A stretch of DNA of 64,000 nucleotides from Nonomuraea muscovyensis (GTDB taxonomy: Bacteria > Actinomycetota > Actinomycetes > Streptosporangiales > Streptosporangiaceae), in the NCBI RefSeq assembly GCF_014207745.1, contig NZ_JACHJB010000002.1, positions 1,054,001 to 1,118,000 of the forward strand. Reading direction: 5' to 3'. The notes under the pieces were generated by a model. It had not been told where the DNA came from. It saw nothing but the letters and a program-made list of their open reading frames with translations, and ran no database searches. A program made the position numbers and the translations under genes. Shown here one piece after another: positions 33,333-42,444 of this stretch (positions are counted from its first letter, which is position 1; each line of letters opens with the position of its first letter).

Positions 33333-33398
33333 ATGACCGACACCACCGCGCTCGTGCCCGCCGGCGAACAGCGCGACCCGCAGGTCGAGACCGGCTAG
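33333..33398 (+). pseudogene. Truncated N-terminus of a gene after the desulfurase
   Basis: An ATG 17 bp after the desulfurase, with a GAGGAG/GGCGAGG ribosome site, begins MTDTTALVPAGEQRDPQVET. It stops after 21 residues exactly at the end of the convergent methyltransferase. The placement suggests a former operon partner cut off by rearrangement. Confidence 0.4.
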
Positions 33399-34069
33399 GG
33401 GCGGCGGGCGGTCCCGCGGACGTGGAAGGAGAACGGGGTAAGCGCCTGCGGGAACAGGAACCGCTCGATCTCGACGACGTCGAACCCGGCCCGCTCGATC
33501 GCCGCGACGGTGTCGCGGCCGGTGCGGCACCCGCCCAGCAGCCGAGGCCACACGGTCGCGTCCAGCAGCCGCTGCACCCGCACCAGCCCAGAGCTGTCGG
33601 CCCGTACGTGCTCCAGGAACCGCACCTGCCCACCGGGCTTGAGCACCCGCCCGGCCTCGCCCAGTGCGGACGCCTGGTCCGGGATCGAGCACAACACCAT
33701 GGCGAACACCACCGCATCGACGCTCTGGCCGACGGCGGGCAGATGTTCGGCCACCCCGGCCGTCACCTCGATCGGGACCGGAGCATGGGCGGCGGCCGCT
33801 TCGGCCAGGGCGCGCAGCCGTGGTTCTGGCTCCACCGCGACCACCCGGCTCACTTCGGGCGGGTAGTGAGCGAAGGTGGTGCCGTCACCGGCACCGACCT
33901 CGATCACCTGACCGCTCAATCCGGTCACCAGCGCTTGGCGCTGCTCGGTCATGCCGCCGTCGTTCATGGCCCGGCTCATCCGCGGATACAGCCGGGCGAA
34001 GATCGGACGGGGCAGGCTCGCCTGCTGGTCGGTCCTGCTATTTGCTCTGCCGCTCATCGCGTTCACCAT
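33395..34069 (-). CDS. Class I SAM-dependent methyltransferase
   Basis: A 224-residue protein from ATG 34069, overlapping the P450 stop by 7 bp (ATGGTGA). It has SAM motif I GQVIEVGAGDGTTFAHY, acidic motif II VVAVEPEPRLRALAEAA, motif III SVDAVVFAMVLCSIPDQ and LKPGGQVRFLEHVR. Its nearest group is the UbiE/phospholipid methyltransferase-like family. It is co-translated with the P450, suggesting sequential oxidation and O-methylation of one small molecule. Confidence 0.9.
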   Translation of the reverse strand: MVNAMSGRANSRTDQQASLPRPIFARLYPRMSRAMNDGGMTEQRQALVTGLSGQVIEVGAGDGTTFAHYPPEVSRVVAVEPEPRLRALAEAAAAHAPVPIEVTAGVAEHLPAVGQSVDAVVFAMVLCSIPDQASALGEAGRVLKPGGQVRFLEHVRADSSGLVRVQRLLDATVWPRLLGGCRTGRDTVAAIERAGFDVVEIERFLFPQALTPFSFHVRGTARRP

Positions 34070-35232
34070 TCCACCGGCAGCGCGAGCAGTCCGCCGGTCA
34101 GCACGTCGGAGCGCACCCGTAGCTCCTCGACGGGCACGGCCAGCCGTATCGCCGGGAAGCGGGCCAGCAGTTGGGCGAAGACGGCCTGCAGTTCGATGCG
34201 CGCCAGCGGGGCGCCGATGCAGTAGTGGCCGCCGTGCCCGAACGACAGGTGCGGCGCCGCCCGGCGGGTGACGTCGAACCGGTCCGGGTCGGGGAAGATG
34301 CCCGCGTCGTGGTTGGCGGCTCCGTTGTCGAGCAGCACCAGCTCCCCCGCCGCCACCCGCACGCCGGCGATGTCCAGGTCAGTGCGGGCGTAGCGGGGAA
34401 CGCCGCCGCCGCCCTTGCCCGGCGCGCGCAGCATCTCCTCCACCGCTGAGGTGACCAGCTCAGGGTTGTCGACCAGGGCCTGCTGTTGGCCGGGGTTGGT
34501 CAGCAGACACAGCGCGCCCATGCCGATCGCCACCACGGTGGTCTCGTGTCCGGCGAACAGCATGAACATCGACATCATGGCGATCTCGTCGTCGCCGATG
34601 CCGCCGACGGCGCACATGCGGGAGATGAAGTCGTCACCCGGCCGCTCGCGCTTGCGGGCGACCAGCCGCCGGCCGTAGCTGAACAGCTCGCCGAGCCCGG
34701 CCTCGGAGCGGGCCCGGTCGCGGATGTCGCCGGCGGCCTCGGACCAGGCGCGAAACTGCTCGCGCTCGGCGTACGGCACACCGAGCAGCTCGCAGATGAC
34801 CAGGATCGGCAGCGGCAGCGCCAGCGCGGTGTGCAGGTCGGCGGGCGAGCCCTGGGCGGCCAGGTCGTCCAGGAGACGGGCGGTCAGCTCTTCCACCCGG
34901 GGGCGGAAGGCGCGCATCCGCTTGGGAGAGAACTGCGGCTGCAGCAGCGTGCGCACCCTGGCGCTGTCGGCCGCCTCGGTGTCGTAGTTGCCCAGCGGTC
35001 CGCCGAAGATCGCCGACTCGCCGGTCCGGGCGGCCTTGTCCGGCTCGGGGTGGGAGCGGCCCAACCGGCCGTCGGCCAGCAGTGCCTTCACCTGCTCGTA
35101 GCCGGTGACGAGCCAGGCTTCGTGACCCACCGCGGTGCGGATGCGATGGATGTCGCCCTCGCGCTGAAGCCGGCGCAGCAGCGGCGCGACCTGGAGCGGG
35201 TGGGTGCGTTCGAACGGGAGCTGCACGGTCAC
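34063..35232 (-). CDS. Cytochrome P450 (class I, actinobacterial CYP)
   Basis: A 389-residue P450 with I-helix MLFAGHETTVVAIG, ExxR (VEEMLR), and the haem loop LSFGHGGHYCIGAPLAR carrying the Cys ligand. It starts with TVQLPFERTHPLQVAPLLRR, typical of the CYP105/107-like tailoring or xenobiotic P450s. No ferredoxin is adjacent. It is the first gene of the P450-methyltransferase operon and is divergent from TetR across a 93-bp region with two near-identical operators. Confidence 0.93.
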   Translation of the reverse strand: MTVQLPFERTHPLQVAPLLRRLQREGDIHRIRTAVGHEAWLVTGYEQVKALLADGRLGRSHPEPDKAARTGESAIFGGPLGNYDTEAADSARVRTLLQPQFSPKRMRAFRPRVEELTARLLDDLAAQGSPADLHTALALPLPILVICELLGVPYAEREQFRAWSEAAGDIRDRARSEAGLGELFSYGRRLVARKRERPGDDFISRMCAVGGIGDDEIAMMSMFMLFAGHETTVVAIGMGALCLLTNPGQQQALVDNPELVTSAVEEMLRAPGKGGGGVPRYARTDLDIAGVRVAAGELVLLDNGAANHDAGIFPDPDRFDVTRRAAPHLSFGHGGHYCIGAPLARIELQAVFAQLLARFPAIRLAVPVEELRVRSDVLTGGLLALPVEW

Positions 35233-35257
35233 GCCGCGCCTCCTAAGCTGAAGTCAT

Positions 35258-35308
35258 CTTGTATAAGCTGTCTTTAACAAAAGTACTTGTATAGAATGGC
35301 TTTAACAA
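35258..35308. promoter_or_regulatory. Two 23-bp operator repeats, 28-bp period
   Basis: CTTGTATAAGCTGTCTTTAACAA (35258-35280) and CTTGTATAGAATGGCTTTAACAA (35286-35308) share an 8-nt left and a 9-nt right arm around a variable 6-nt core. The second lies within ACTTGT...ACAAGT, an exact 6-bp dyad. They fill the promoter between the P450 and TetR genes and are the expected TetR binding sites. Confidence 0.7.
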
Positions 35309-35325
35309 GTGGGAGGGTGCAGACG

Positions 35326-35937
35326 ATGACCGCAGCAGAGCCGACCCGGCGGATGCCCCGCGCCCAGCGACGCGAGCAGATCCTCAACGCCGCCACCCGC
35401 GCCTTCGCCCGCGCTGGATACTCCGGGACCGGCCTGGACGACGTGGCGGCCGAGGCGGCCATCAGCCACGTCATCCTGTACCGGCACTTCGACTCCAAGG
35501 CCGGCCTGTACCGGGCCGTGCTCGACCGCGCCTGCGAGCGCCTGGCCGCCGCGACCGGCGGCGACGACTTCGACGACGACGCCATCCCCGGCCTGCTACG
35601 CGCCGCCGCCGCCGACCCCGACGGCTTCCGGCTGCTGTTCTGCCACGCCGCCCGCGAGCCCGAGTTCCGCGACCTGATCGACACCATCACGGCCGCATCC
35701 ACCGAGATCGCCGAAAAGAACCTCGCCAGCCGCATCCCGCAAGGCCCGTGGCTGGACTGGGCATCCCGGCTGATCCCCACCCTGACCATCGAGGCCGTCA
35801 TCGCCTGGCTGGAGGCCGGACAACCCGACCCCGAACAGGCCGCCGACCGCATCGGCCAGATCGTGCACGGCGCCATCGACGCCGCTCAGCCCGCGCCGGC
35901 GAAGCCGGCAGACAGGCGAGCAGAACGCGCACCCTGA
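35326..35937 (+). CDS. TetR/AcrR family regulator
   Basis: A 203-residue protein from ATG 35326 with GGGAGGG upstream. HTH at about residues 12-58 (RREQILNAATRAFARAGYSG, DDVAAEAAISHVILYRHFDS); acidic segment GGDDFDDDAIPG; then a helical ligand domain. It is divergent from the P450/methyltransferase pair, and the twin repeats predict autoregulation and control of that operon. Confidence 0.9.
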   Translation: MTAAEPTRRMPRAQRREQILNAATRAFARAGYSGTGLDDVAAEAAISHVILYRHFDSKAGLYRAVLDRACERLAAATGGDDFDDDAIPGLLRAAAADPDGFRLLFCHAAREPEFRDLIDTITAASTEIAEKNLASRIPQGPWLDWASRLIPTLTIEAVIAWLEAGQPDPEQAADRIGQIVHGAIDAAQPAPAKPADRRAERAP

Positions 35938-36007
35938 GTTCGGCAACCCGGATGGGCCGGCCCTCGTCCGTCCGCACCCCCAACGGACCGAGCACCCCGA
36001 AAGGCAC
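35798..36007 (-). pseudogene. N-terminal scrap of a SARP regulator
   Basis: MPFGVLGPLGVRTDEGRPIR followed by VAELRVRVLLACL is the first beta-strand block of SARP/AfsR-type regulators. After about 35 residues it continues antisense to the tetR 3' end and has no further homology. Confidence 0.6.
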
Positions 36008-36103
36008 CCGGTCCCGTCAACGGCACTGTCACCGCGCTCACCGCGGTGGACCCGGCCGAGCCGCCGTGCCTGCCCTTCAGGTGCGCGATGAGCCGCGTTC
36101 CTG

Positions 36104-36520
36104 TCAGCCGGCCAGGAGTTGCAGGTCGAGCCGTTCGAGGTGTTCGGGGTCGGCGAGGATGTCGATCGCGGCGATCTTCCCGTCGGCGATGGTGAAGGCG
36201 AACACGACGCGGACTCGTCCGGCCGAGGCCCAGACGAGTCCGGGAGCGCCGTCGATGAGAGCCGGTCGCGCGGCCTTGGCGCGTCCGGCGAAGCTGCGGG
36301 CCACGGCGTGGGCGCCGCGGGCTGCGCTCGCGCCCGACTGGGCGGCCGTGGGGTCGCTGCGCAGCACGGCATCGGAGGCCAGCAGCGTGAGCAGTGCGTC
36401 GAAGTCACCGCCGCGTGAGGCGGCCAGGAAGGCCGCGACGAGCTGGCGGTGGCGGGCGGCGTCGGGTTCGCCGGCGGTGGCCTGGTCGACCTGGTGGCTC
36501 TCCCAAGACGCGCTGCCGGA
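36104..36520 (-). pseudogene. SnoaL-like C-terminal domain of a lost ECF sigma factor
   Basis: The frame VDQATAGEPDAARHRQLVAA, FLAASRGGDFDALLTLLASD, ARGAHAVARSFAGRA to LAG matches the C-terminal SnoaL_2 domain of SigJ/ECF41-type sigma factors. Sigma region 2 and 4 are absent upstream, so it is a remnant. It could fold alone as an NTF2-like protein from the internal ATG at 36523, but there is no supporting ribosome site. Confidence 0.65.
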
Positions 36521-36873
36521 CAAGCGCTACAGGTTCCTGGGGTCCTCGACCCTGGTAACTGGTCCTGACCGGCGCGGTCACCACGCACGTCGTCAACCAC
36601 GACCCGATCTACGAGAGCATCTCCGCTCCCATCCACCTGACCATCATGGCGATCATCGCCCTCGCCACCTGGCCCGCCGACTGGCGGGACCTGTTCCGCG
36701 CGCGCACGGCGGTCACCGGACGACCCGGGCGCGGCGGAACTCCAGGTCGACGTCCTCGACCTTGAGCGCGAGCAGCCGTGTCGTGAGCGACCACGGCGAG
36801 CGGCGGCGCAAGCGTGTGTACCCGGTAGCGCCGGCCTGCTCGCGCCGGCTGGCCGGTCGCCTCTTCACGGCCT
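36521..36873. other. Debris including a membrane-protein C-terminus
   Basis: A plus-strand scrap at about 36560-36720 reads VLTGAVTTHVVNHDPIYESI then HLTIMAIIALATWPADWRDL, like the end of a small DoxX-type membrane protein. A minus-strand scrap follows near 36720-36860. Neither has a start. Confidence 0.35.
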
Positions 36874-37750
36874 TCAGATGAGATCCCGGCGGTTGAGGGC
36901 AGTGAGACCCACGGTGGTGAGGGCGATCGTGACAGCGGTCATGATCGCGATGGCGTGAGCGGTGAACGGCTCGCCGGACAGCACCATCGGCAGATTGGGG
37001 AAGGGCACGAAGTACTTGGCGATCCAGTAGTCGATCCCGATGACGGGGCCGAGCACCTCCCCGAAGAGGTTGACGAACAGGAAGGTCGCCCAACTGATCC
37101 CGGCCGCCGTCCTGGGCAGGAGGCCGAAGGCCACGGTGCCGATTCCGGCGAGGACCCAGACGGCCGGGATCTGAACCAGCGTGCCGGCCAGTACGCCGGT
37201 CGGCTCACCCGCGGAGATCCCCAGCGCCAGGCCGGCGACCACGAGGATCGAGGTGCTGCCCGCGAAAGCGATGAGCAGATGGCCACCCGCCCAGCGCAGT
37301 CGGCTGACGGGCGTGCTGAGCAGCAGTTCGGCGCGGCCTTCGACCTCTTCCTTGCGCAGCCGCAACAGGACCAGCAGCGGGTAGAGCGCGGCGACGTAGC
37401 CGAGGCTGAGGGCGATCAACCACAGGTAGGCATCGGTCATGGAGGCCTCGGGCGAGGCGGTGTAGCGGCGCAGGAACTCCTGGACGGAGGCACCTTGCCT
37501 GGACACTTCCGGGATGGACCGGGCCAGCACGCCCAGTACCAGTCCCGCCACGGTGAAGCCGATGATCCAGCTGGACAACAGACCCTTCTGCAGCGCCAGG
37601 CCAGCGACAGAGGGCTGCGCAGCCGCGCCGATCCGGCGGGACCGGGGCGTTGCGGGACGAGTCCGTGCCCGAGGTCGCGGCGGGCGACGAGCCGGTACGC
37701 GACGGCCACGACCACGGCGGACAGCGCCAGGCCGAGCAGCAGCGGTGCGC
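36874..37750 (-). pseudogene. ABC-2-type antibiotic transporter permease, N-terminus deleted and frameshifted
   Basis: About 245 C-terminal residues with six spans are well preserved (LLSSWIIGFTVAGLVLGVLA, YLWLIALSLGYVAALYPLLV, VPFPNLPMVLSGEPFTAHAI, then the LNRRDLI end). Upstream, LLLGLALSAVVVAVAYRLVA lies in another frame, so a frameshift falls near 37620-37640. All sequence N-terminal to about 37750 is replaced by a LuxR-ATPase gene on the other strand. It was probably the permease of a drug-export ABC system. Confidence 0.7.
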
Positions 37751-37751
37751 A

Positions 37752-40182
37752 GTCCGCCCTGCTCCACTACGCCGCCGAGCAAGCCACCCCGATGAGGGTT
37801 CTGCGCGGGAGCGGCATCGAGAGCGCGTCAGAACTGCCGTTCGCGGCGCTCCAGATGCTCCTGAGGCCACTGCTCGACGACCTCGACACGCTGCCGAAGC
37901 CGCAGGCCGAAGCGCTGCGCGGCGCGCTGGGCCTGACGGCGCGGACCACGGAGCCGGATCGGTTCCTGATCGGCCTGGCCACCCTGACGCTGCTGGCCGA
38001 GCACAGCCCGCTGCTATGCCTGGTGGATGACGCGCATTGGATCGACCACGCCTCTTCGCAGGCGCTGCTGTTCGCCGCCCGGCGGCTGGACGTGGAAGGC
38101 GTCGTGCTGCTCTTCGCGACCCGGGGCAGCGGCGGCGACGTCTTCGCGGCTGCCGGTCTGCCGGACCTCATGCTGGCGGGCCTGGACCGGGAGTCGGCCC
38201 TTCAGGTGCTGGCCGAGCACGCCCCGGGCCTGCCAGGACACGTGCGGGATCGGATCGTGGCGGAAGCGGGCGGCAACCCGCTCGCGCTGATCGAGTTGCC
38301 GGGGATGGACACGGACTCCCTTGCCGCCGGACCGCTGCCGCTACCGCACCGGCTCCAAGAGGCCTACCAGGAACGAATCACCGCCCTTCCCTCGGACACC
38401 CGGACCCTGCTCCTCGCGCTGGCGGTCGAGGACCTGCCCGCCGCGCTCCAGGCCACTGGCCTGCCGGTCGACGCGCTCGCCCCGGCGGAGAGGGAGGGGC
38501 TGATCACCGTGACGGGCGCAGGCGCCGCCTTCCGGCATCCGCTGGTGCGGGCCGCCGCCTACCAGGGCGCGCCGTTCGCCGAACGTGCCGCCATACACCG
38601 TGCCCTGGCAAGGGCCGTGGGAGACGACCGGAGGGCCTGGCACCTGGCCGCGGCTGCCACCGGGCCGGACGAGCCGGTCGCGGCAGCTCTGGAGCATGCG
38701 GCCCGACAGGCCCGTAGGCTGTCCGGGCACGCCGAGGCGTCGGCCGCACTCGAACGCGCCGCCCGGCTCACCGCTACCGCGCCGGACCGCGCACGCAGGC
38801 TCACCGCGGCCGCCGAACTCGCAGCCGACTCAGGCCGGCTGGACCGTGCTCGTGCACTGATCGACCAGGCCGTTCATCTCGGCGGAACCTCCGCCGAGAG
38901 GGTTCGGCTCCGCGCGCGCATCGAGTTCGGGCACGGCTCACCGGAAGCGGCCTGGCGGCTGCTCCTCGACGCCGCACCGGACAACGAGGATCTACTCGTC
39001 GAGGCGGCGCGGGTCGCGTGGTCGGTCGGGGACACGGCGGGCCTGCGCGCCGTCAAGGAGCGGCTCGCCAGGGACGACGGACTCGCGGCACTGATCGCCG
39101 GCACCATCGAGCTCCTGTCCGGCGACCCCGGCGCGGGCCTCGATCTGCTCAGACGGCACACGGCCGACGCCCCTGAGCGGCGCGTTGGAGCGGACGGACT
39201 GCGGATCGGCGCCACCTCGCTGGCCCTGCTCTCCGGGGATCTGCGGGACGCCCGCGAGAATCTGCTGCGACTCTCCGACGGGCTTCGCTCCGGCGGCGCC
39301 ATCGGCCTCCTTCCCGGCGCCCTGGCCGTGCTGGCTGAGAGCGAGACCTTGCTGGGTCTCACCAGGCAGGCCGCGAGCACCGCCGCCGAGGCGCTGCGCA
39401 TCGCCCAGGACACCGGCCAGCACCGGCACGCCTCCCACGCCGGTGGCCTGCTGGCCTTCCTCGCCGCGCTCCGCGGCGAGGAGCCCAGCGGAGAAGGCGA
39501 TTGGGCGGGCCGGGCACGCGCGATGCTCGACCTCGGCCGGGGCCGATTCGAGGCGGCGCTCGATCGGTTCGAGGCTCTGGCGTGCCGCCCGCAGGGCGTG
39601 TACTTCACGCCCGACCAGGTGGAGGCCGCGGTGAGGTCCGGCCGTCCGGAACGTGCCCCGATCGCACGATGGGAAAGCTGGGCTGAGGCATCGGGCCGGC
39701 AGTGGGCGCAAGCCGTGCGGCATCGCTGCCTCGCCCTGCTCGCCGATGACCCCGAGGAGCACTTCGAGCAGGCGGTGGTCTGCCCCGATCTTCCTTTTCA
39801 GGAGGCGAGAAGCCGGCTCCTGAACGGGGAATGGCTACGCAGATCCCGGCGGAAGAACGAGGCGCGGAGGCAGTTGCGGGCGGCGCTGGAGCTCTTCGAG
39901 CAGGCGGGAGCCGTCCCATGGGCCGATCACGCGCGCACCGAGCTACGAGCGGCGGGCGAGTCGGCCGCCTCCCCATCCGAGGACCTGCTGGCCCGGCTCA
40001 CCTCGCAGGAGCTCCAGATCGTACGACTGGCGGCTACGGGCGCCACGAACAAGGAGATCGGAGCACAGCTGTTTCTCAGCCCCAAGACGGTCGGCCATCA
40101 CCTCTACCGCGCGTTTCCCAAGCTCGGCGTCTCCAACCGAACGGAATTGGCTCGTCTCAACCTGCTCACCCAGATGATGTGA
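37752..40182 (+). pseudogene. LuxR-family AAA-ATPase regulator truncated inside Walker A
   Basis: The sequence SALLHYAAEQATPMRVLRGS is the part of such regulators that directly follows GxGK of the Walker A loop; everything before it is gone. The rest is complete: Walker B LLCLVDDAHWIDHASS, a long TPR-like region, and the C-terminal LuxR HTH (LTSQELQIVRLAATGATNKE, SPKTVGHHLYRAF). Without a P-loop it cannot hydrolyse ATP, and no native start remains. Translation from ATG 37793 could still yield an unregulated DNA-binding protein. Coding quality has stayed high, so the truncation appears recent. Confidence 0.8.
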
Positions 40183-40199
40183 CCGACTCTCCCCGCACC

Positions 40200-40345
40200 C
40201 CGTGCAGGGAGCGGCCCATCCGGGAGCACACCTCGCGCCGCAGCCGGCCGCGGACGGCATCGAGCACTCCGGCCTTCGCCCAGCGTGCGAAGAACCCGAA
40301 GACCGTGGTGAAGCGCGGGAAGCCCGCGGCCAGGGCTCACCACTT
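40200..40345 (-). pseudogene. IS5-family transposase N-terminal fragment
   Basis: CDTGRKW-stop-ALAAGFPRFTTVFGFFARW then AKAGVLDAVRGRLRREV matches the N-terminal block of IS5-type transposases (usually W-R-x-LP..FPPWQTVY.YF.RW). One in-frame TGA and the missing DDE domain show it is dead. Confidence 0.6.
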
Positions 40346-40785
40346 GCGGCCGGTGTCGCATCCGCACACCTCCCTCCCCGGCCCGGCCGGCCAGGTAACC
40401 GTCTGGCCGGCCGGCGCTCTCCTCACACCAAAAGCGTCTTCGTGATGGCGACCGGGCAGCGGCCACCGCCGCCATCCAGCTTGGCCGATTTCGCCTCAAC
40501 CTCCACGAGGATCAAGCCGAAGAAGCCGGCGTTCTGGCTGCGCGCCGGATGGATGTGCGCCAGCAGCTCGTCCGTACAGGTAGGCGTCTCCGCCCGGGGG
40601 CCGAGGGGTGGTGTGCAGGTTCGCATGACGCCCGGACGGGTTCAGCAACGGGCGGGAAGGCGCGAGCCCGGGCGCCGGTTACGGGAGCCAGGCTCATCAC
40701 GCGCACCGCCCAGGCCCGAGCCATTCGGAGGATGTCGAAAGGCTCGGCTCGCCACGCCGGACGGGAATAGGGGGAAGAGCGCTAC

Positions 40786-41260
40786 GTGCTGCCGGGCTTT
40801 CACTTTTCGCGGATATCGAGCGACAAGGAGACTCGCGTGGCCGGAGGCGCATTATCACTGGGTTCACTGGACGAGGTGCACGTCGACGTACGCCGCTCGC
40901 CCGGTGCGACGCTCTTCTCTGTGGTGCGGAACGTGCTCGGCGGCACCAGCAGTGGCGTCCCCGCCTCGTGGAGCCGCGCCGTGCGTGGCGCGCTGCCCGC
41001 CGGCGCGGCGGTCGTCCGCCCGCTGCTGGATGACGACTGGCAGTTGGTGGCCGACAAGACCGGCGCGACGCGGCTGGGCTTCTGCCTGTTGCTGATGTTC
41101 TTCGAGCTGGACGCGCGGTTCCCCCGGCACGCTGGTGAGATCCCCAAGGCCGCGGTGGAGTACGTGGCCGGGCAGGTCAAGGTCGATCCGGCTGTGTTCG
41201 CCGACTATCAGTGGTCGGGCAGCACGATCAAGTATCACCGCAAGCAGATCCGGGAGGCGC
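40786..41260 (+). pseudogene. Chimeric fragment: ArsR-like N-terminus joined to Tn3 DUF4158 domain
   Basis: From about 41030 the frame reads WQLVADKTGATRLGFCLLLM, FFELDARFPRHAGEIPKAA and YQWSGSTIKYHRKQIREA, an N-terminal DUF4158 block of Tn3-family transposases. The preceding residues (ALSLGSLDEVHVDVRRSPGA to GALPAGAAVVRPLLD) resemble the start of a DUF5937/ArsR-type regulator and are unrelated to transposases. The join suggests an insertion or deletion junction. Beyond 41260 the frame is lost. Confidence 0.5.
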
Positions 41261-41761
41261 GCCGATCCAGGCCAGCCAGATCCGCAAGATCCTCAAAGGC
41301 AAGGAACGCGTCGCCGGGCGCACCTATACCTACCCCCTGGGCGAGGCGGCGGCCGCAGTACTTCTCCGCAAAGCCAGACACGGAACGGACGCCCGCCGCG
41401 GTTCTCCCAAGCCCAGGGATGCCCTCAGCCCGTGATCGAAAGCAACGTCTCTTCACGACCATCAAGGCGGCCCGCTCCGCGGCCGCGGGGCAGTTGTCGA
41501 AAGAAGCCACGCCCAGGCGGGCTCGCCATTCCCCCCTGCCCGGGGCTGAGCGCCTGCGGTGAGCATCGCCGGGTGCCCTCGAACAGTCCGCACTCGTCGG
41601 CGAGTGACGCAAGCAGAGCACGGCGATGTGCGATTAATTTACTCGTAAGCGTCGACCATGGTTGCTCGCCGGGCCCGACCGCGGTCCTGTTCCGGTGAAG
41701 TCGTTGTTCGTGTTCCTTGGGTGAGCCGGACCTTCCGGCCCGACGGAGAGGAGATCCGACA
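41261..41761. other. Debris and VOC upstream region
   Basis: A scrap in another frame (ASQIRKILKGKERVAGRTYT, then LGEAAAAVLLRKARHG) lies at about 41265-41390 and is unassigned. The region 41620-41760 is A+T richer and probably contains the promoter of the VOC gene. Confidence 0.3.
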
Positions 41762-42109
41762 GTGACAGTGGGGATCTTCGCGGGCATCCCTGTCCGCGAC
41801 TGTAAGAGCGCCGTGGAGTGGTACACCAGGCTCCTTGGTAAGGATCCGGCGTTCTGGCCCAACGACGTCGAAGCGGTGTGGCAGCTGGCCGAGGACCGGT
41901 ACGTGTACGTCGTCGAGGACGCCGCTCGCGCCGGAGGCGGCGTTGGCATGATCTGGGTGGACGATCCGGTGTCCGAGGTGGACCGGATCGCAGCCCGCGG
42001 GCTGCAGCCGGTGGACAAGGAGCAGCACGGCAACGTCTGCAAGTGGATCTTCCATGACGCCGACGGCAACGAGATGGGCATAGGTGGCGAGACTGCGCCT
42101 GCGCCCTGA
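41762..42109 (+). CDS. VOC family protein (glyoxalase/bleomycin-resistance fold)
   Basis: A 115-residue single-domain VOC protein from GTG 41762 after GGAGAGGAG. It shows the usual betaalphabetabetabeta order: VGIFAGIPVRDCKSAVEWYT, DVEAVWQLAEDRYVYVVED, GMIWVDDPVSEVDRIAARG, WIFHDADGNEMGIGG. It may be a lyase, dioxygenase or drug-binding protein; the substrate is unknown. It lies 335 bp before the ECF42 module and may share its function of small-molecule detoxification. Confidence 0.85.
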   Translation: MTVGIFAGIPVRDCKSAVEWYTRLLGKDPAFWPNDVEAVWQLAEDRYVYVVEDAARAGGGVGMIWVDDPVSEVDRIAARGLQPVDKEQHGNVCKWIFHDADGNEMGIGGETAPAP

Positions 42110-42370
42110 ATCGGAGAAATTCAGGCCCTTGATGGCACACACTCAATGTTCGCGGGCACAGGACACCGGCGCACCGACACACGCCCGCGCCAGGGGCGGA
42201 AGGTTGGCCTGGGTGGCAGCCAGGGAGGCAGTGTTGCAACGACTCCTTGAACCCGAGCAGTACACTTCGATCACCGCCCTCTGAGGGTCCCTGGTGCAGC
42301 AATGCGCCGGGGCTACCCGGCGAGAACACCGCCAAGTCCGCCAAGTCCGCCAAAAAATGTCGCGGTGGGA
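42110..42370. other. No recognisable gene
   Basis: A weak plus-strand frame (GGRLAWVAAREAVLQRLLEP) ends at 42284. A run of three CCGCCAAGT-type units near 42330-42355 is low-complexity. Nothing further is seen up to the sigma-type promoter. Confidence 0.3.
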
Positions 42371-42397
42371 TGTCGAGAACCCGCGCACGGCTTCGTC
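42371..42397 (+). promoter_or_regulatory. ECF42-type promoter
   Basis: TGTCGA (42371-42376), 17 nt, then CGTC (42394-42397), 48 bp before the DGPF/YCII gene. This fits the known target consensus of ECF42 sigma factors (TGTCGA at -35, CGA/TC at -10), and the sigma gene itself is the next gene. Confidence 0.7.
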
Positions 42398-42444
42398 CCC
42401 GGAGTGAACACGGCCACAATGGGCCGGACCACACCGAGGAGAAC

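Noticed and set aside
36955..37750. Plus-strand N-terminal extension of the LuxR-ATPase gene (about 265 codons)
   Set aside because: This part is exactly antisense to the ABC permease remnant and has no homology; the regulator only begins at about 37752.
40202..41095. 297-codon plus-strand frame
   Set aside because: Alternate-frame reading over IS5 debris and a chimeric Tn3 fragment, with no family signature.
42325..42360. Three CCGCCAAGT-like units, considered as a CRISPR or iteron array
   Set aside because: Units are 9 bp with no spacers and only three copies; ordinary slippage repeat.
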